Source: an uncultured Oscillospiraceae bacterium
GTDB taxonomy: Bacteria > Bacillota > Clostridia > Oscillospirales > Oscillospiraceae
Assembly: GCA_944385405.1 (NCBI GenBank)
Contig: CALWXB010000010.1
Coordinates: 1 to 55,161, forward strand
DNA: 55,161 nt
Direction of reading: 5' to 3'
Shown here: piece by piece, positions 1-8,131 of the stretch
Numbering within the stretch: position 1 is the first letter of the stretch
Layout of the letters: the number at the start of each line of letters is the position of its first letter
Made by a program: the position numbers and the translations under genes
Notes under the pieces: model-generated
The model's input: the letters and a program-made list of their open reading frames with translations, nothing else
What the model was told of the DNA's origin: nothing
Database searches by the model: none

Positions 1-1
1 C

Positions 2-688
2 AAGATAAAGGGCGGGATGTTCGCCGCCGCGCCCCGGTTCGCCATTCTGGACCCGGAGTACACCATGAGCCTGCCGGACAGCCAGGTGCTGTCCGGGGCC
101 TTCGATACCTTGAGCCACGCCATGGAGACCTACTTCGGCCGCTCCGACCGTGACAATGTCTCCGACGAGGTGGCCCTGGCCGTCATGGTCAGCACTGTCA
201 CCAATATGCGGACGCTCCTGAAGGACATCCATGACTACACCACCCGGAGCAATCTGATGTGGACCTCCGCCATGGCGGAGAACGGCATCCTGAAAGTGGG
301 CCGCCTCACCGATTTCGAGGCCCACCAGATCGAGCACCAGCTGGGGGCCTACACCGACTGCAACCACGGCCAGGGCCTGGCGGTGATCCATCCGGCCTAC
401 TACCGGCGCCTTGTGGGGAGCGCCGTACCCAAGTTTGCCAAGTTCGCCCGGACGGTGTGGGGCGTGGAGGACACCGATGACGCCCAGGCGGCCAAGAAGG
501 GCATCCTGGCTCTGGAGGCCTTTATCCAGGAGTGCGGCCTACCCACCAAGCTGACCCAACTGCGCTCCAAGGCGGAGATCACCCCTGAGCTGCTGCGCCA
601 AGTGGCTGACAGCACGAACCTGTTGCCCAACGGCTACAAGCAGCTCACTCATGACGAGGTGTATGAGATCTTGATGGAGTGCCTATAA
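2..688 (+). CDS. Iron-containing alcohol dehydrogenase, C-terminal part (5' end outside window)
   Basis: This is the C-terminal two thirds of a group III (Fe-dependent) alcohol dehydrogenase, which reduces aldehydes or ketones with NAD(P)H in the cytoplasm. The frame is open from the window edge, so the true start is missing. Metal-ligand signatures are visible: SGAFDTLSHAMETYF (Asp-x3-His) and HQIEHQLGAYTDCNHG (two further His). The sequence resembles butanol dehydrogenases and is clearly related to the complete gene at 5875-7059, with the same ligand blocks. The substrate cannot be told from sequence. The gene is followed by a long gap without a credible gene. Confidence 0.9.
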   Translation, partial: KIKGGMFAAAPRFAILDPEYTMSLPDSQVLSGAFDTLSHAMETYFGRSDRDNVSDEVALAVMVSTVTNMRTLLKDIHDYTTRSNLMWTSAMAENGILKVGRLTDFEAHQIEHQLGAYTDCNHGQGLAVIHPAYYRRLVGSAVPKFAKFARTVWGVEDTDDAQAAKKGILALEAFIQECGLPTKLTQLRSKAEITPELLRQVADSTNLLPNGYKQLTHDEVYEILMECL

Positions 689-800
689 GCTCCGACTGGA
701 GCAAGGGAGGCGAGAAGAGGAAAACGAGGCTACAAAGATGACGTTGGATGAAATCAATGATGTACAGCCTGATTGAATTGGATGTAAAAAAATGTAATCA

Positions 801-830
801 GCCCGCCGGTTCCTTTCGGAACCGGCGGGC
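801..830 (+). terminator. Strong hairpin, possible terminator
   Basis: A perfect 13-bp stem (GCCCGCCGGTTCC and its complement) closes a TTTC loop. An A-run lies just before it (786-792), but the 3' side on the plus strand is not T-rich. It could end transcription of the upstream dehydrogenase inefficiently, or act on the minus strand, where a T-run follows. Confidence 0.5.
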
Positions 831-845
831 CGATTATCTATCGGT

Positions 846-1028
846 CTATTTGTGGTCCGTGCTCTGCTGCATGGCGCTCTTTTGCCCGTTGTGCATCGTT
901 TTTACTGTACCATTACTGTACCATTTTGGCGGGGAGATCCAGAAGCCTATATGGAGCTCTATGAGCTCCGATTTTCGTAATCGCCTGCGCCCGTAGGTTT
1001 TTATGGAACAGTGTTGATGTTTGAAGAC
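846..1028 (-). pseudogene. Possible remnant reading frame without start codon
   Basis: A 60-codon minus-strand frame runs open from just after a TAA (1029-1031) to a TAG (846-848) and has no ATG, GTG or TTG with a ribosome binding site at its head. The translation starts VFKHQHCSIKTYGRRRLRKS and later contains the block KWYSNGTVKTM. The basic, then aromatic composition is not what random G+C-rich sequence gives, so it may be the tail of a lost gene such as an integrase-like protein. No family can be named. Confidence 0.2.
904..925 (+). repeat. Tandem 11-bp direct repeat
   Basis: ACTGTACCATT occurs twice head to tail (904-914 and 915-925). It lies inside the candidate remnant frame. Confidence 0.7.
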
Positions 1029-1202
1029 TTATGAAATCAGGCCGCTGTCTTACGATACCCAATTTCATAAAAGCAAAACTCCTTTGCCGTATTTTCAGCA
1101 ATGTATTGTATCATCCCCGGACGCAAAGTGCAAGGGCGAAGCGCTCCGGCGGCCCCCTCCGGGAGCATGGTGGGAGTCCACAAAATTTTTTTCCAAACCC
1201 CC

Positions 1203-1231
1203 TTGCTTTTTGGGAAATTGTTCGCTATACT
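1203..1231 (+). promoter_or_regulatory. Sigma-A type promoter of the small membrane peptide gene
   Basis: TTGCTT (1203-1208) and TATACT (1226-1231) are separated by 17 bp. The predicted transcript has a leader of about 70 nt before the gene at 1306. Confidence 0.6.
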
Positions 1232-1305
1232 CTAGATGTAAAGAATCAGTTAAGAAAATAAACAACGCCGATAAAGATGCGTTAATCAAAGAAGGAGGTT
1301 CCCCT

Positions 1306-1404
1306 ATGAGCACTGGTGGTATCGTCATCGTCGCGTTCATCGTCATCATGGTCATCGCGTCTGTTGCCAGCCGGAAGAAGGGCAACGACAGCGAGAACAA
1401 GTAA
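1306..1404 (+). CDS. 32-residue single-pass membrane peptide
   Basis: This short gene encodes one hydrophobic segment (residues about 5-21, GIVIVAFIVIMVIASVA) followed by a basic, charged tail SRKKGNDSENK. That is the layout of a single membrane helix with a cytoplasmic C-terminus by the positive-inside rule. The ribosome binding site GAAGGAGGTT (1291-1300) is nearly perfect and 5 nt from the ATG. A promoter lies upstream and a strong terminator follows, so it forms its own transcription unit. Function is unknown; such peptides often bind membrane complexes or act as toxins, but nothing here decides between these. Confidence 0.7.
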   Translation: MSTGGIVIVAFIVIMVIASVASRKKGNDSENK

Positions 1405-1412
1405 CGCACCGA

Positions 1413-1443
1413 AAAAAAGCGCGCCCCGGGGGCGCGCTTTTTT
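1413..1443 (+). terminator. Rho-independent terminator of the small peptide gene
   Basis: A G+C-rich stem (GCGCGCC with GGCGCGC) is flanked by an A-run on the left and followed by TTTTTT. Confidence 0.85.
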
Positions 1444-1461
1444 ATATCCGACCGCACAAAA

Positions 1462-1488
1462 GCGCACCGCGGGTCTCCCGCGGTGCGC
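1462..1488 (-). terminator. Hairpin downstream of htrA
   Basis: A 12-bp perfect stem (GCGCACCGCGGG) with a TCT loop is followed by TTTT on the minus strand. It lies about 100 nt past the protease stop codon. Confidence 0.55.
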
Positions 1489-1591
1489 TCTCTCGTTTTG
1501 TGTTTCCTGCTATCATGGGTGTCCGCCGCATGGCGGGGGTGCCTTTCCGCAGCTTCTGCCGCGAGCCGCCGTCGGACACGGGGAAAGGGGG

Positions 1592-2980
1592 TCAGGCAGC
1601 GCTCTGGGCGCTGGAGCCGCTGTATCCGTAGAAGTAGCGGAAAAAGTCCTCAAAGGGGTTGTAGCCGCCGTAGTACTGGCCGTCCTGGGAGGAATCGGTC
1701 TGGGCGTCCTCCTGGGCGCTCTGCTGGTCGGCGGGCACGGCGTCCCAGGTGACCTCCACGGTGATCTCCTCGCCGCCGCGGTAGACAGTGAAGGCGGCGG
1801 TGTCCCCGGCGGAGTACTGCTTCTTGGCCGCCGTCAGGTCCTCCATGCTGGTGATGTCGGTGTCGCCCACCTTGACGATGACGTCGCCCATCTGCAGCCC
1901 CGCCTTTTCGGCGGCGCCGCCCTCCTCCACGGAGTAGATGAACACGCCCTCGGTGACGTCATAGCGGTACTGGGCGGCCATCTGCTCGGTCATGGTGCCG
2001 GCGGTGACGGCCAGATAGGGCTTGTTGGTGACATAGCCGTTGGTCATGATGTCCTCGATCATGGCCACCACGTCGTTGATGGGGATGGCGAAGCCCAGGC
2101 CCTCCACGGACTCGCTGGAGTAGCTGGAGTACTTGGCGGAGACGATGCCCACCACCTCGCCGTAGCTGTTGAGCAGGGGGCCGCCGGAGTTGCCGGGGTT
2201 GATGGAGGCGGTGACCTGGATCATGTTGAAGGGGGTGCCGTCCACGTTGATGGCCCGGTTGACGGAGGAGGCGATGCCCTCGCTCATGGAGAAGGTCAGC
2301 TCGCCCAGGGGGTTGCCGATGGCCAGCACGTGGTCGCCCACGTTGAGCTTGTCGCTGTCGCCCAGGGTGACGGCCTGGAGATCGGCGGCGTCGATCTTGA
2401 TGACGGCGATGTCGTAGTCCTCGTCGCCGCCGATATACCTGGCGTCGTAGGTGTCGCCGTTGTAGAGGGTGACCTTGACGGTGTTGGCGTCCTTGACCAC
2501 GTGGTAGTTGGTGACGATATAGCCGTCGGTGGTGAGGATGAAGCCGGAGCCGGAGGAGGCGGTCTCCACCGTCTGGCCGAAGAAGTTGGTGCCGCTGCTG
2601 CCGGTGACGTTGATGGACACCACGCTGTTGACGTTGGCGGCGTAGACCTCGGCGTCGGTCATCAGCGTCTTGCCGTCCACGCTCTGGAGGGTGACCTCCG
2701 CCACGGGACGGGAGCTGACCTGGATGCCGGTCCCGCTGCCGGAGCCGTTCAGGCCGTACACCACGCCGCCGCCCACGGCGCCGCCCAGCAGGGCCGCGCA
2801 CAGCATCAGCGCCGCGGTGCGGACGCCCGCTCTGCTCTTCTTCACAGGCTTCATCTCCTGGACCGGCTCCTGAGGGCCGGGCTGATAGCCGCCGGAGGCG
2901 TACGCGCCGGCATTGCCGGCGGTCTCGCTGCCGTCCTTGCGGTATGTGTAATGATACAGATTCTCTTCGTCGCGATACAT
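1592..2980 (-). CDS. htrA: HtrA/DegP-family membrane-anchored serine protease with PDZ domain
   Basis: This is an envelope quality-control protease (family S1C) that degrades misfolded exported proteins. The order is: a cytoplasmic Tyr/Gly-rich N-terminus (about 1-50), one membrane helix (about 54-76), a trypsin-like domain with the triad His in NYHVV, Asp in DYDIAVIK and Ser in GNSGGPLL, then one PDZ domain (about 325-415, GLQMGDVIVKVGD) and a Tyr/Phe-rich C-terminal tail. At 462 residues it has the usual length for a one-PDZ HtrA. The start is supported by AGGAGG about 6 nt upstream. It is divergent from the FAD oxidoreductase gene and appears monocistronic. Confidence 0.95.
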   Translation of the reverse strand: MYRDEENLYHYTYRKDGSETAGNAGAYASGGYQPGPQEPVQEMKPVKKSRAGVRTAALMLCAALLGGAVGGGVVYGLNGSGSGTGIQVSSRPVAEVTLQSVDGKTLMTDAEVYAANVNSVVSINVTGSSGTNFFGQTVETASSGSGFILTTDGYIVTNYHVVKDANTVKVTLYNGDTYDARYIGGDEDYDIAVIKIDAADLQAVTLGDSDKLNVGDHVLAIGNPLGELTFSMSEGIASSVNRAINVDGTPFNMIQVTASINPGNSGGPLLNSYGEVVGIVSAKYSSYSSESVEGLGFAIPINDVVAMIEDIMTNGYVTNKPYLAVTAGTMTEQMAAQYRYDVTEGVFIYSVEEGGAAEKAGLQMGDVIVKVGDTDITSMEDLTAAKKQYSAGDTAAFTVYRGGEEITVEVTWDAVPADQQSAQEDAQTDSSQDGQYYGGYNPFEDFFRYFYGYSGSSAQSAA

Positions 2981-3039
2981 AACGGGTTCCTCCTATCTTA
3001 TGCACGGTCTTCCGTTTTCAAACCAAATCGTAACAACTG

Positions 3040-3068
3040 ATTATGACGAATCCGTGAAGAAACTGCAA
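3040..3068 (-). promoter_or_regulatory. Candidate htrA promoter
   Basis: On the minus strand TTGCAG (3063-3068) and CATAAT (3040-3045) are 17 bp apart, about 60 nt before the htrA start. Confidence 0.5.
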
Positions 3069-3192
3069 GGGTTTTCTGAACTCTGTCCGTTCCTCCCTGA
3101 CTCTGGTGTCAGTATAGCCGGGGTAACTTAAATTTGTCTGAAAGAGTTTTAAAGCATTTGTGAACCCGGTGTTGAAAATTTTTGAAATCCGT

Positions 3193-3220
3193 TTGCAGGG
3201 ACGGCTTTGTGTGCTATGAT
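3193..3220 (+). promoter_or_regulatory. Candidate promoter of the FAD oxidoreductase operon
   Basis: TTGCAG (3193-3198) and TATGAT (3215-3220) are separated by 16 bp. The leader to the TTG start is about 28 nt. Confidence 0.5.
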
Positions 3221-3255
3221 GAAGGGGACGACTCCCCTGGGAAAGGACGAATGCT

Positions 3256-4863
3256 TTGCTCAAGATCGAATCCATCAAGCTCCCCCCCGGCGCCGGCATG
3301 GCGGAGCTGGCCGCGGAAACCGCACGGCTGCTCCGCGTCCGGGAAAAGGAGATCACCTCGCTGCGGGTACTGCGCCGCAGCATCGACGCCCGGGAAGATG
3401 TCCGGGCGGTGTACACCGTGGAGGCCGCCGTCAAGGACGAGGCCGCCGTTTTGAAGCGCTGCCGCAGCAAGAAGGTCTCCCGGCTGATCCGCCGGCCGGG
3501 CTATCTGCTGCCGCTGCCCCTGCCCGCCCCGGCACAGCCGCCGGTGGTGGCGGGGGCGGGCCCCGCGGGCCTCTTCGCCGCCCTGGTGCTGGCAAAGGCG
3601 GGCCTGCGGCCCATTTTGCTGGAGCGGGGCCGCCCCGTGGAGCAGCGCCGGGCGGACGTGGCGCGCTTCTGGGAAAGCGGCGCTCTGGACCCCGCCTCCA
3701 ACGTCCAGTTCGGGGAGGGCGGCGCCGGGGCCTTCTCCGACGGCAAGCTCAACACCGGCACCCGGGACATCCGCCACCGCTTCATCCTGGAGACCTTCGT
3801 CGCCTGCGGCGCGCCGGAGGACATCCTGGTGGACGCCAAGCCCCACATCGGCACGGACTACCTCTTCCGCACCCTCCAGGGCCTGCGGAACAAGCTCCTG
3901 GAGCTGGGGGCGGACATCCGCTTTGAAAGCCGCCTCACCGACGCGGAGATCGCGGACGGCCGCCTCCAAAGCGTCACCGTGGCCGGGCCGGAGGGGACCT
4001 ACGTCCTGCCCTGCCGCCGCCTGGTGCTCTGCCCCGGCCACTCCGCCCGGGACACCTTTGAAATGCTCCACCGCCGGGGCGTGCCCATGGAGCCCAAGCC
4101 CTTCGCCGTGGGCGTGCGCATCGAGCAGCGCCAGGCGGACTGCGACGCCGCCCAGTACCGGCACTGCGCCGGACACCCGGGGCTCCCCGCCTCCACCTAT
4201 CAATTATCCTGCCACCTGCCCTCCGGCCGCTCCGCCTTCTCCTTCTGCGTCTGCCCCGGCGGGGAGGTGGTGGCCGCCGCGTCCGAGGAGGGCCAGGTGG
4301 TCACCAACGGCATGAGCGAATTCGCCCGGGACAAGGAGAACATCAACGGCGCTTTGCTGGTGAACGTCACGCCGGAGGACTTCGGCGGGGATTCCCCCCT
4401 GGCGGGCGTGGAATTCCAGCGGCAGCTGGAGCGGTCCGCCTACGCCCTGGGGGGCGGCGGCTACCGGGCCCCCGCCCAGCGGGTGGAGGATTTCCTGGCC
4501 GGCCGCCCCTCCGCGGGCCCCGGCCGCATCCGTCCCAGCTACCGTCCCGGCGTCACCTGGACGGATCTGCACCGGTGCCTGCCGCCGTTTGTCTGCGAGA
4601 CCCTGGCCCAGGCCCTGCCCATCCTGGGCGGGAAGCTCAGGGGCTACGACCAGCCCGACGCCGTGCTCACCGCGGTGGAGAGCCGCAGCTCCTCCCCCGT
4701 GCGCATCCCCCGGGACGAGAGCGGCCAGTCCGCCGTCCGGGGCCTGTATCCCTGCGGCGAGGGGGCCGGCTACGCCGGGGGCATCCTCTCCGCCGCCGCC
4801 GACGGCATGCGCGCCGCCGAACACATCTGTGAATCCATCTCCAAGGAGGTCAATCATCCATGA
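3256..4863 (+). CDS. FAD-dependent oxidoreductase (uncharacterised dehydrogenase, COG2509-like)
   Basis: This is a 535-residue cytoplasmic flavoprotein. An N-terminal 90-residue region with a ferredoxin-like feel (LRVLRRSIDAREDVRAVYTV) precedes an FAD-binding Rossmann motif at about 96-110 (VVAGAGPAGLFAALVLAKAG). A second conserved glycine-rich block near the C-terminus, GLYPCGEGAGYAGGI, is typical of this family. The start is a TTG preceded by AAAGGA at 8 nt; the ATG five bases upstream is out of frame. It overlaps the next gene by 4 nt (ATGA), so the two are co-transcribed. The substrate of this widespread Firmicutes family is not known. Confidence 0.85.
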   Translation: MLKIESIKLPPGAGMAELAAETARLLRVREKEITSLRVLRRSIDAREDVRAVYTVEAAVKDEAAVLKRCRSKKVSRLIRRPGYLLPLPLPAPAQPPVVAGAGPAGLFAALVLAKAGLRPILLERGRPVEQRRADVARFWESGALDPASNVQFGEGGAGAFSDGKLNTGTRDIRHRFILETFVACGAPEDILVDAKPHIGTDYLFRTLQGLRNKLLELGADIRFESRLTDAEIADGRLQSVTVAGPEGTYVLPCRRLVLCPGHSARDTFEMLHRRGVPMEPKPFAVGVRIEQRQADCDAAQYRHCAGHPGLPASTYQLSCHLPSGRSAFSFCVCPGGEVVAAASEEGQVVTNGMSEFARDKENINGALLVNVTPEDFGGDSPLAGVEFQRQLERSAYALGGGGYRAPAQRVEDFLAGRPSAGPGRIRPSYRPGVTWTDLHRCLPPFVCETLAQALPILGGKLRGYDQPDAVLTAVESRSSSPVRIPRDESGQSAVRGLYPCGEGAGYAGGILSAAADGMRAAEHICESISKEVNHP

Positions 4864-5834
4864 GCCGCGACATCTGCATCTTCCAGGATTTCCTCACCGA
4901 CGACTACCGCGCCCAGATCCAGCGCGCCGCCCGGGAGGCGGGCTTCGTGCCCCACTTCTTCACGGAGAGCCAGTTCGAGGAGGCCAAGGCGTGCCTGCAG
5001 CACTGCGAGGTGCTCTACGCCCAGTCCCCCGCCCTGCTGCGCACCGCCCCCGAGACGCTGAAGTGGTACTGCGCCTCCTCCGCCGGCGTGGACGTCTACT
5101 GCCAGAACGACGGCATCTTCGCCAATCCCGACTGCCTGCTCTCCAACTCCAACGGCTACGGCGTCACCATCGCCGAGTACGTGGTGATGGTGACGCTGCT
5201 GCTGCTGCGCCGGATGCCGGAGTACGCCGCTCCCCTGATGGCCCGCCAGTGGCCCGCTCCCATGCCCATCCGGTCCATCCGGGACAGCGAGATCACCATC
5301 CTGGGCGCCGGCAACATCGGCAGCAACGTGGCCCAGCGGATGCGGGGCATGGGCGCCGGGAAGATCATCGGCATCAGCCGCAGCGGCAGGGCCCGGGAGG
5401 ACGTGTACGACGAGATGCACCCCATCAGCGCCCTGGACGATCTGCTGCCCAAGGTGCAGATCCTGGTGATGGCCCTGCCCGGCACGGCGGAGACCGCCGG
5501 CATCCTCAGCCGGGAGCGCATCGCCCTGCTGCCCCGGGACGCCATCGTGGTGAACGTGGGCCGGGGCACCGCCATCGACCAGCCCGCCCTGGTGGAGGCC
5601 CTCAACGCCGGGCGCATCGCCGGCGCGGCCCTGGACGTGATGATGCCGGAGCCCCTGCCGGCGGACGATCCCCTCTGGAGCGCCAAAAACGTGGTGCTGA
5701 CGCCCCACATCTCCGGCAACCTCACCCTGGGCCACACCTGCCAGGCCAACGTGGACATGTTCTGCGAGGATCTGGCCAACTACGCCGCGGGCCGGAAGCT
5801 GGCCCATCTGGTGGACCGCACCCGGGGCTACTGA
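4860..5834 (+). CDS. D-isomer-specific 2-hydroxyacid dehydrogenase
   Basis: This is an NAD(P)-dependent enzyme interconverting a 2-keto acid and a D-2-hydroxy acid. It has the family's two-lobe build at 324 residues. The cofactor-binding lobe carries GAGNIGSNVAQRM (about 148-160). The catalytic Arg lies in VNVGRGTAI and the catalytic His in LTPHISG. It is translationally coupled to the FAD oxidoreductase by a 4-nt overlap and sits 40 nt before an alcohol dehydrogenase, suggesting a small keto-acid/aldehyde reduction cluster. The substrate (glyoxylate, hydroxypyruvate or branched keto acid) is not evident. Confidence 0.9.
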   Translation: MSRDICIFQDFLTDDYRAQIQRAAREAGFVPHFFTESQFEEAKACLQHCEVLYAQSPALLRTAPETLKWYCASSAGVDVYCQNDGIFANPDCLLSNSNGYGVTIAEYVVMVTLLLLRRMPEYAAPLMARQWPAPMPIRSIRDSEITILGAGNIGSNVAQRMRGMGAGKIIGISRSGRAREDVYDEMHPISALDDLLPKVQILVMALPGTAETAGILSRERIALLPRDAIVVNVGRGTAIDQPALVEALNAGRIAGAALDVMMPEPLPADDPLWSAKNVVLTPHISGNLTLGHTCQANVDMFCEDLANYAAGRKLAHLVDRTRGY

Positions 5835-5874
5835 TACATCCGTACCAAATTTTCAGAAAGAAGGGTATTGATTT

Positions 5875-7059
5875 ATGGATCGTTTCGTGTTCTACTCCCC
5901 CACGCTCTTCGCCTTCGGTGACGGCGAGGAGGAAAACACCGGCGCCCTGGTGCGCCGGTTCGGCGGCAGCAAGGTCCTGCTGGTGTACGGCGGCGGCTCC
6001 ATCAAGCGCAACGGCGCCTATGACGCCGTCACCGCCTCCCTGACGGCGTCCGGCATCCCCTACCTGGAGCTCTCCGGCGTCCAGGCCAACCCCCGCAGCG
6101 GCAAGGTGTACGAGGGCATCGAGCTCTGCCGCCGGGAGGGCGTGGACTTCCTGCTGGCGGTGGGCGGCGGCTCCGTCATCGACACCGCCAAGGCCATCGC
6201 CTTCGGCGTGCCCTACGACGGGGACTTCTGGGACTTCTTCACCGGCAAGGCCAGGATCGAGACCACGCTGCCCGTGGGCACCGTGCTGACCATCTCCGCC
6301 GCCGGCAGCGAGGGCAGCGACAGCTGCGTCATCACGCTGGAGGAGGGGAACCTGAAGTGGGGCTGCCCCAAGACCGACGTGATCCGCCCCAAGTTCTCCG
6401 TCCTGAACCCCCGCTACACCTGCTCCCTGCCCGCCTACCAGACCGCCAGCGGCGCGGCGGACATGATCGCCCACATCTGCGAGCGGTACTTCACCAACAC
6501 CCCCGACGTGAACCTGACGGACCGTCTGTGCCACGCCCTGCTGAAAACCATCCTGGAAGCCGCCCCCAAGGCCATCGCCGACCCCAACGACTACGCCGCC
6601 CGGGCGGACCTCATGTGGGCGGGCATGCTGGCCCACAACAACAGCTGCGGCATCGGCCGGGTCCAGGACTGGGCCAGCCACCAGATCGAGCACGAGCTCT
6701 CCGCCTTCTATGACTGCGCCCACGGCGCGGGACTGGCGGTGGTGATGCCCGCGTGGATGGAGTTCGTCATGGACCACGACGTGATGCGCTTTGCCAAATT
6801 CGCCGTGGAGGTGTTCGGCTGCGAGATGGACTTCGCCCACCCCGAGAACACCGCCAGGGCCGGCATCGCCCGGCTGCGGGAATTCTTCCGCTCCCTGGGC
6901 CTGCCCGTGACCCTCTCCGAGATCGGCGCCAAGGAAGAGGACATCCCCGCCATGGTGGCCCACCGGGCGGAAAAGCCCGCGGGCTTCCCCTACGGCGGCT
7001 TCGTCAAGATCGGTCCGGAGGAGATGGAGGCCATTTTGCGCCTGTGCGCCAAGGCCTGA
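5875..7059 (+). CDS. Iron-containing alcohol dehydrogenase (butanol dehydrogenase-like)
   Basis: This is a complete 394-residue group III alcohol dehydrogenase, probably NADPH-dependent. The nucleotide-binding glycines are in VYGGGSIKRNG and VGGGSVIDTAKAI. Metal ligands are Asp and His in SGAADMIAHICERYF and two His in HQIEHELSAFYDCAHG. The beginning (FYSPTLFAFGDGEEENTG) matches the butanol-dehydrogenase subgroup (BdhA/YqdH type). It is a paralogue of the truncated gene at the window start. It is the last gene of the oxidoreductase cluster, with a terminator just downstream. Confidence 0.92.
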   Translation: MDRFVFYSPTLFAFGDGEEENTGALVRRFGGSKVLLVYGGGSIKRNGAYDAVTASLTASGIPYLELSGVQANPRSGKVYEGIELCRREGVDFLLAVGGGSVIDTAKAIAFGVPYDGDFWDFFTGKARIETTLPVGTVLTISAAGSEGSDSCVITLEEGNLKWGCPKTDVIRPKFSVLNPRYTCSLPAYQTASGAADMIAHICERYFTNTPDVNLTDRLCHALLKTILEAAPKAIADPNDYAARADLMWAGMLAHNNSCGIGRVQDWASHQIEHELSAFYDCAHGAGLAVVMPAWMEFVMDHDVMRFAKFAVEVFGCEMDFAHPENTARAGIARLREFFRSLGLPVTLSEIGAKEEDIPAMVAHRAEKPAGFPYGGFVKIGPEEMEAILRLCAKA

Positions 7060-7076
7060 GCCCCGGAATAAAAACG

Positions 7077-7110
7077 CCCGCCGGAGAGCTGCTCTCCGGC
7101 GGGTCTTTTT
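7077..7110 (+). terminator. Rho-independent terminator
   Basis: A CCCGCCGGAGA stem with its complement is followed by TCTTTTT. It closes the dehydrogenase cluster and faces the convergent AraC-type gene. Confidence 0.85.
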
Positions 7111-7131
7111 GCGCAAGCCGCGCCTTGTGCC

Positions 7132-7977
7132 TCAGCGGAACTCCCCGGGCCGCATGCGGAAGGTGGCCTGGAAGGCCCGAAGGAAGGTGGAGTACTCCCG
7201 GAAGCCCGCCTGCTCCGCCGCCTTCATCACCGGCACCCCCTCCCGGATCAGCTCCCCCGCCCGCAGCAGCCGCTTCTGGGTGACGTACTGGTGGACGGTG
7301 TAGCCGGTGACGGCCTTGAACCGGTGCATGAGGTAGTAGCGGCTGAGGTAGAACCGCCCCGCCAGGGCGTCCACCGAGAGGTCCGCCGTAAGGTGGGAGG
7401 CGATGTAGCGCAGCATCTCCTCCAGCTTGGGGTCCACCCGGTAGCTGTCCCGCTCCTCCTGGGCGGTGCGGGAGCGCAGCAGATCCCGGTTGACGGTGAT
7501 GAGCAGCTGCTGGCACAGGGTGTCCGCCATCCGCGCCGCCCCGAACTCCGACGAGCGCAGGGCCTGCTCCATCTGCTGAAAGACCTGCATATACGCAAGC
7601 CGGGCCTCCCCGTCGGTGCGCAGCAGGTGGAACCCCCGCTGCCCCGCCGAGCGGAAGCAGGTGTCCAGCGGCTCCCCGGGGTCGCTGCGCTCCGCCAGCC
7701 ACTGCCGGTCCAGCCACACCACGATGCGCTCATAGGGCTCCGCCGGGTCGATGACGGGCCTGTGGATCAGGCTCCGGGGCACCAGCAGCAGGTCCCAGGG
7801 CCGGAGGAAATACGTCACGCCCTCCACGACGTAGGTGACCCTGCCCCCCAGCAGCAAAATCAGCTTGTGGAAGTCGTGATAGTGGAACTCCAGCCGCTGG
7901 GCCCGGCTGTCCTTGAGATGGAACAGCCGGAACCCCTCCTTCAGATAGCCACGCCGGTCCGCGCCGCCTTCGCTCAT
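7132..7977 (-). CDS. AraC-family transcriptional regulator
   Basis: This is a one-component regulator of about 281 residues. The N-terminal half is a cupin-type effector domain (EFHYHDFHKLILLLGG, WDLLLVPRSLIHRPV). The C-terminal 100 residues hold the two helix-turn-helix motifs (LSVDALAGRFYLSRYYLMHRF; later AAEQAGFREYSTFLRAFQ). The chosen ATG has AAGGGGG about 7 nt upstream; two in-frame ATGs further upstream (8004, 8031) lack a comparable site. It is convergent with the alcohol dehydrogenase and divergent from thyA. Its target is unknown; the neighbouring dehydrogenase genes are candidates. Confidence 0.9.
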   Translation of the reverse strand: MSEGGADRRGYLKEGFRLFHLKDSRAQRLEFHYHDFHKLILLLGGRVTYVVEGVTYFLRPWDLLLVPRSLIHRPVIDPAEPYERIVVWLDRQWLAERSDPGEPLDTCFRSAGQRGFHLLRTDGEARLAYMQVFQQMEQALRSSEFGAARMADTLCQQLLITVNRDLLRSRTAQEERDSYRVDPKLEEMLRYIASHLTADLSVDALAGRFYLSRYYLMHRFKAVTGYTVHQYVTQKRLLRAGELIREGVPVMKAAEQAGFREYSTFLRAFQATFRMRPGEFR

Positions 7978-8067
7978 GCCGTCCGCCCCCTTTCTCCCGT
8001 CCATCTTACCGCACTTTTCCCCCCGGCGCAAGGTGCGTCCCGCCGGCGGAAAAAGGCGGGGAGCGTC

Positions 8068-8096
8068 TTGTTTTTTTCCCGCCGCCTTGCTATACT
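8068..8096 (+). promoter_or_regulatory. thyA-folA promoter
   Basis: TTGTTT (8068-8073) and TATACT (8091-8096) are 17 bp apart, with about 30 nt to the thyA start. Confidence 0.6.
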
Positions 8097-8131
8097 GTGA
8101 GGTTGAAAGACCATGGCAAAGGAGGCCATCT

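Larger units (their letters stand above)
689..1202. other. Gene-poor intergenic region
   Basis: No convincing gene is visible here. The stretch holds a strong hairpin (801-830), an 11-bp tandem repeat (904-925), a 7-bp inverted repeat with a 3-nt spacer (GGAGCTC, 953-969) and a start-less minus-strand reading frame (846-1028). Base composition is more AT-rich than in the neighbouring genes. Confidence 0.6.

Noticed and set aside
738-776. Twelve-codon frame after the first dehydrogenase
   Set aside because: It is too short, and the AG-rich stretch upstream is not a clear ribosome site.
1316-3040. Long plus-strand reading frame opposite htrA
   Set aside because: It is antisense to a clear serine protease, has the His/Val/Gly/Ala-rich composition of a mirrored G+C-rich gene, and matches no family.
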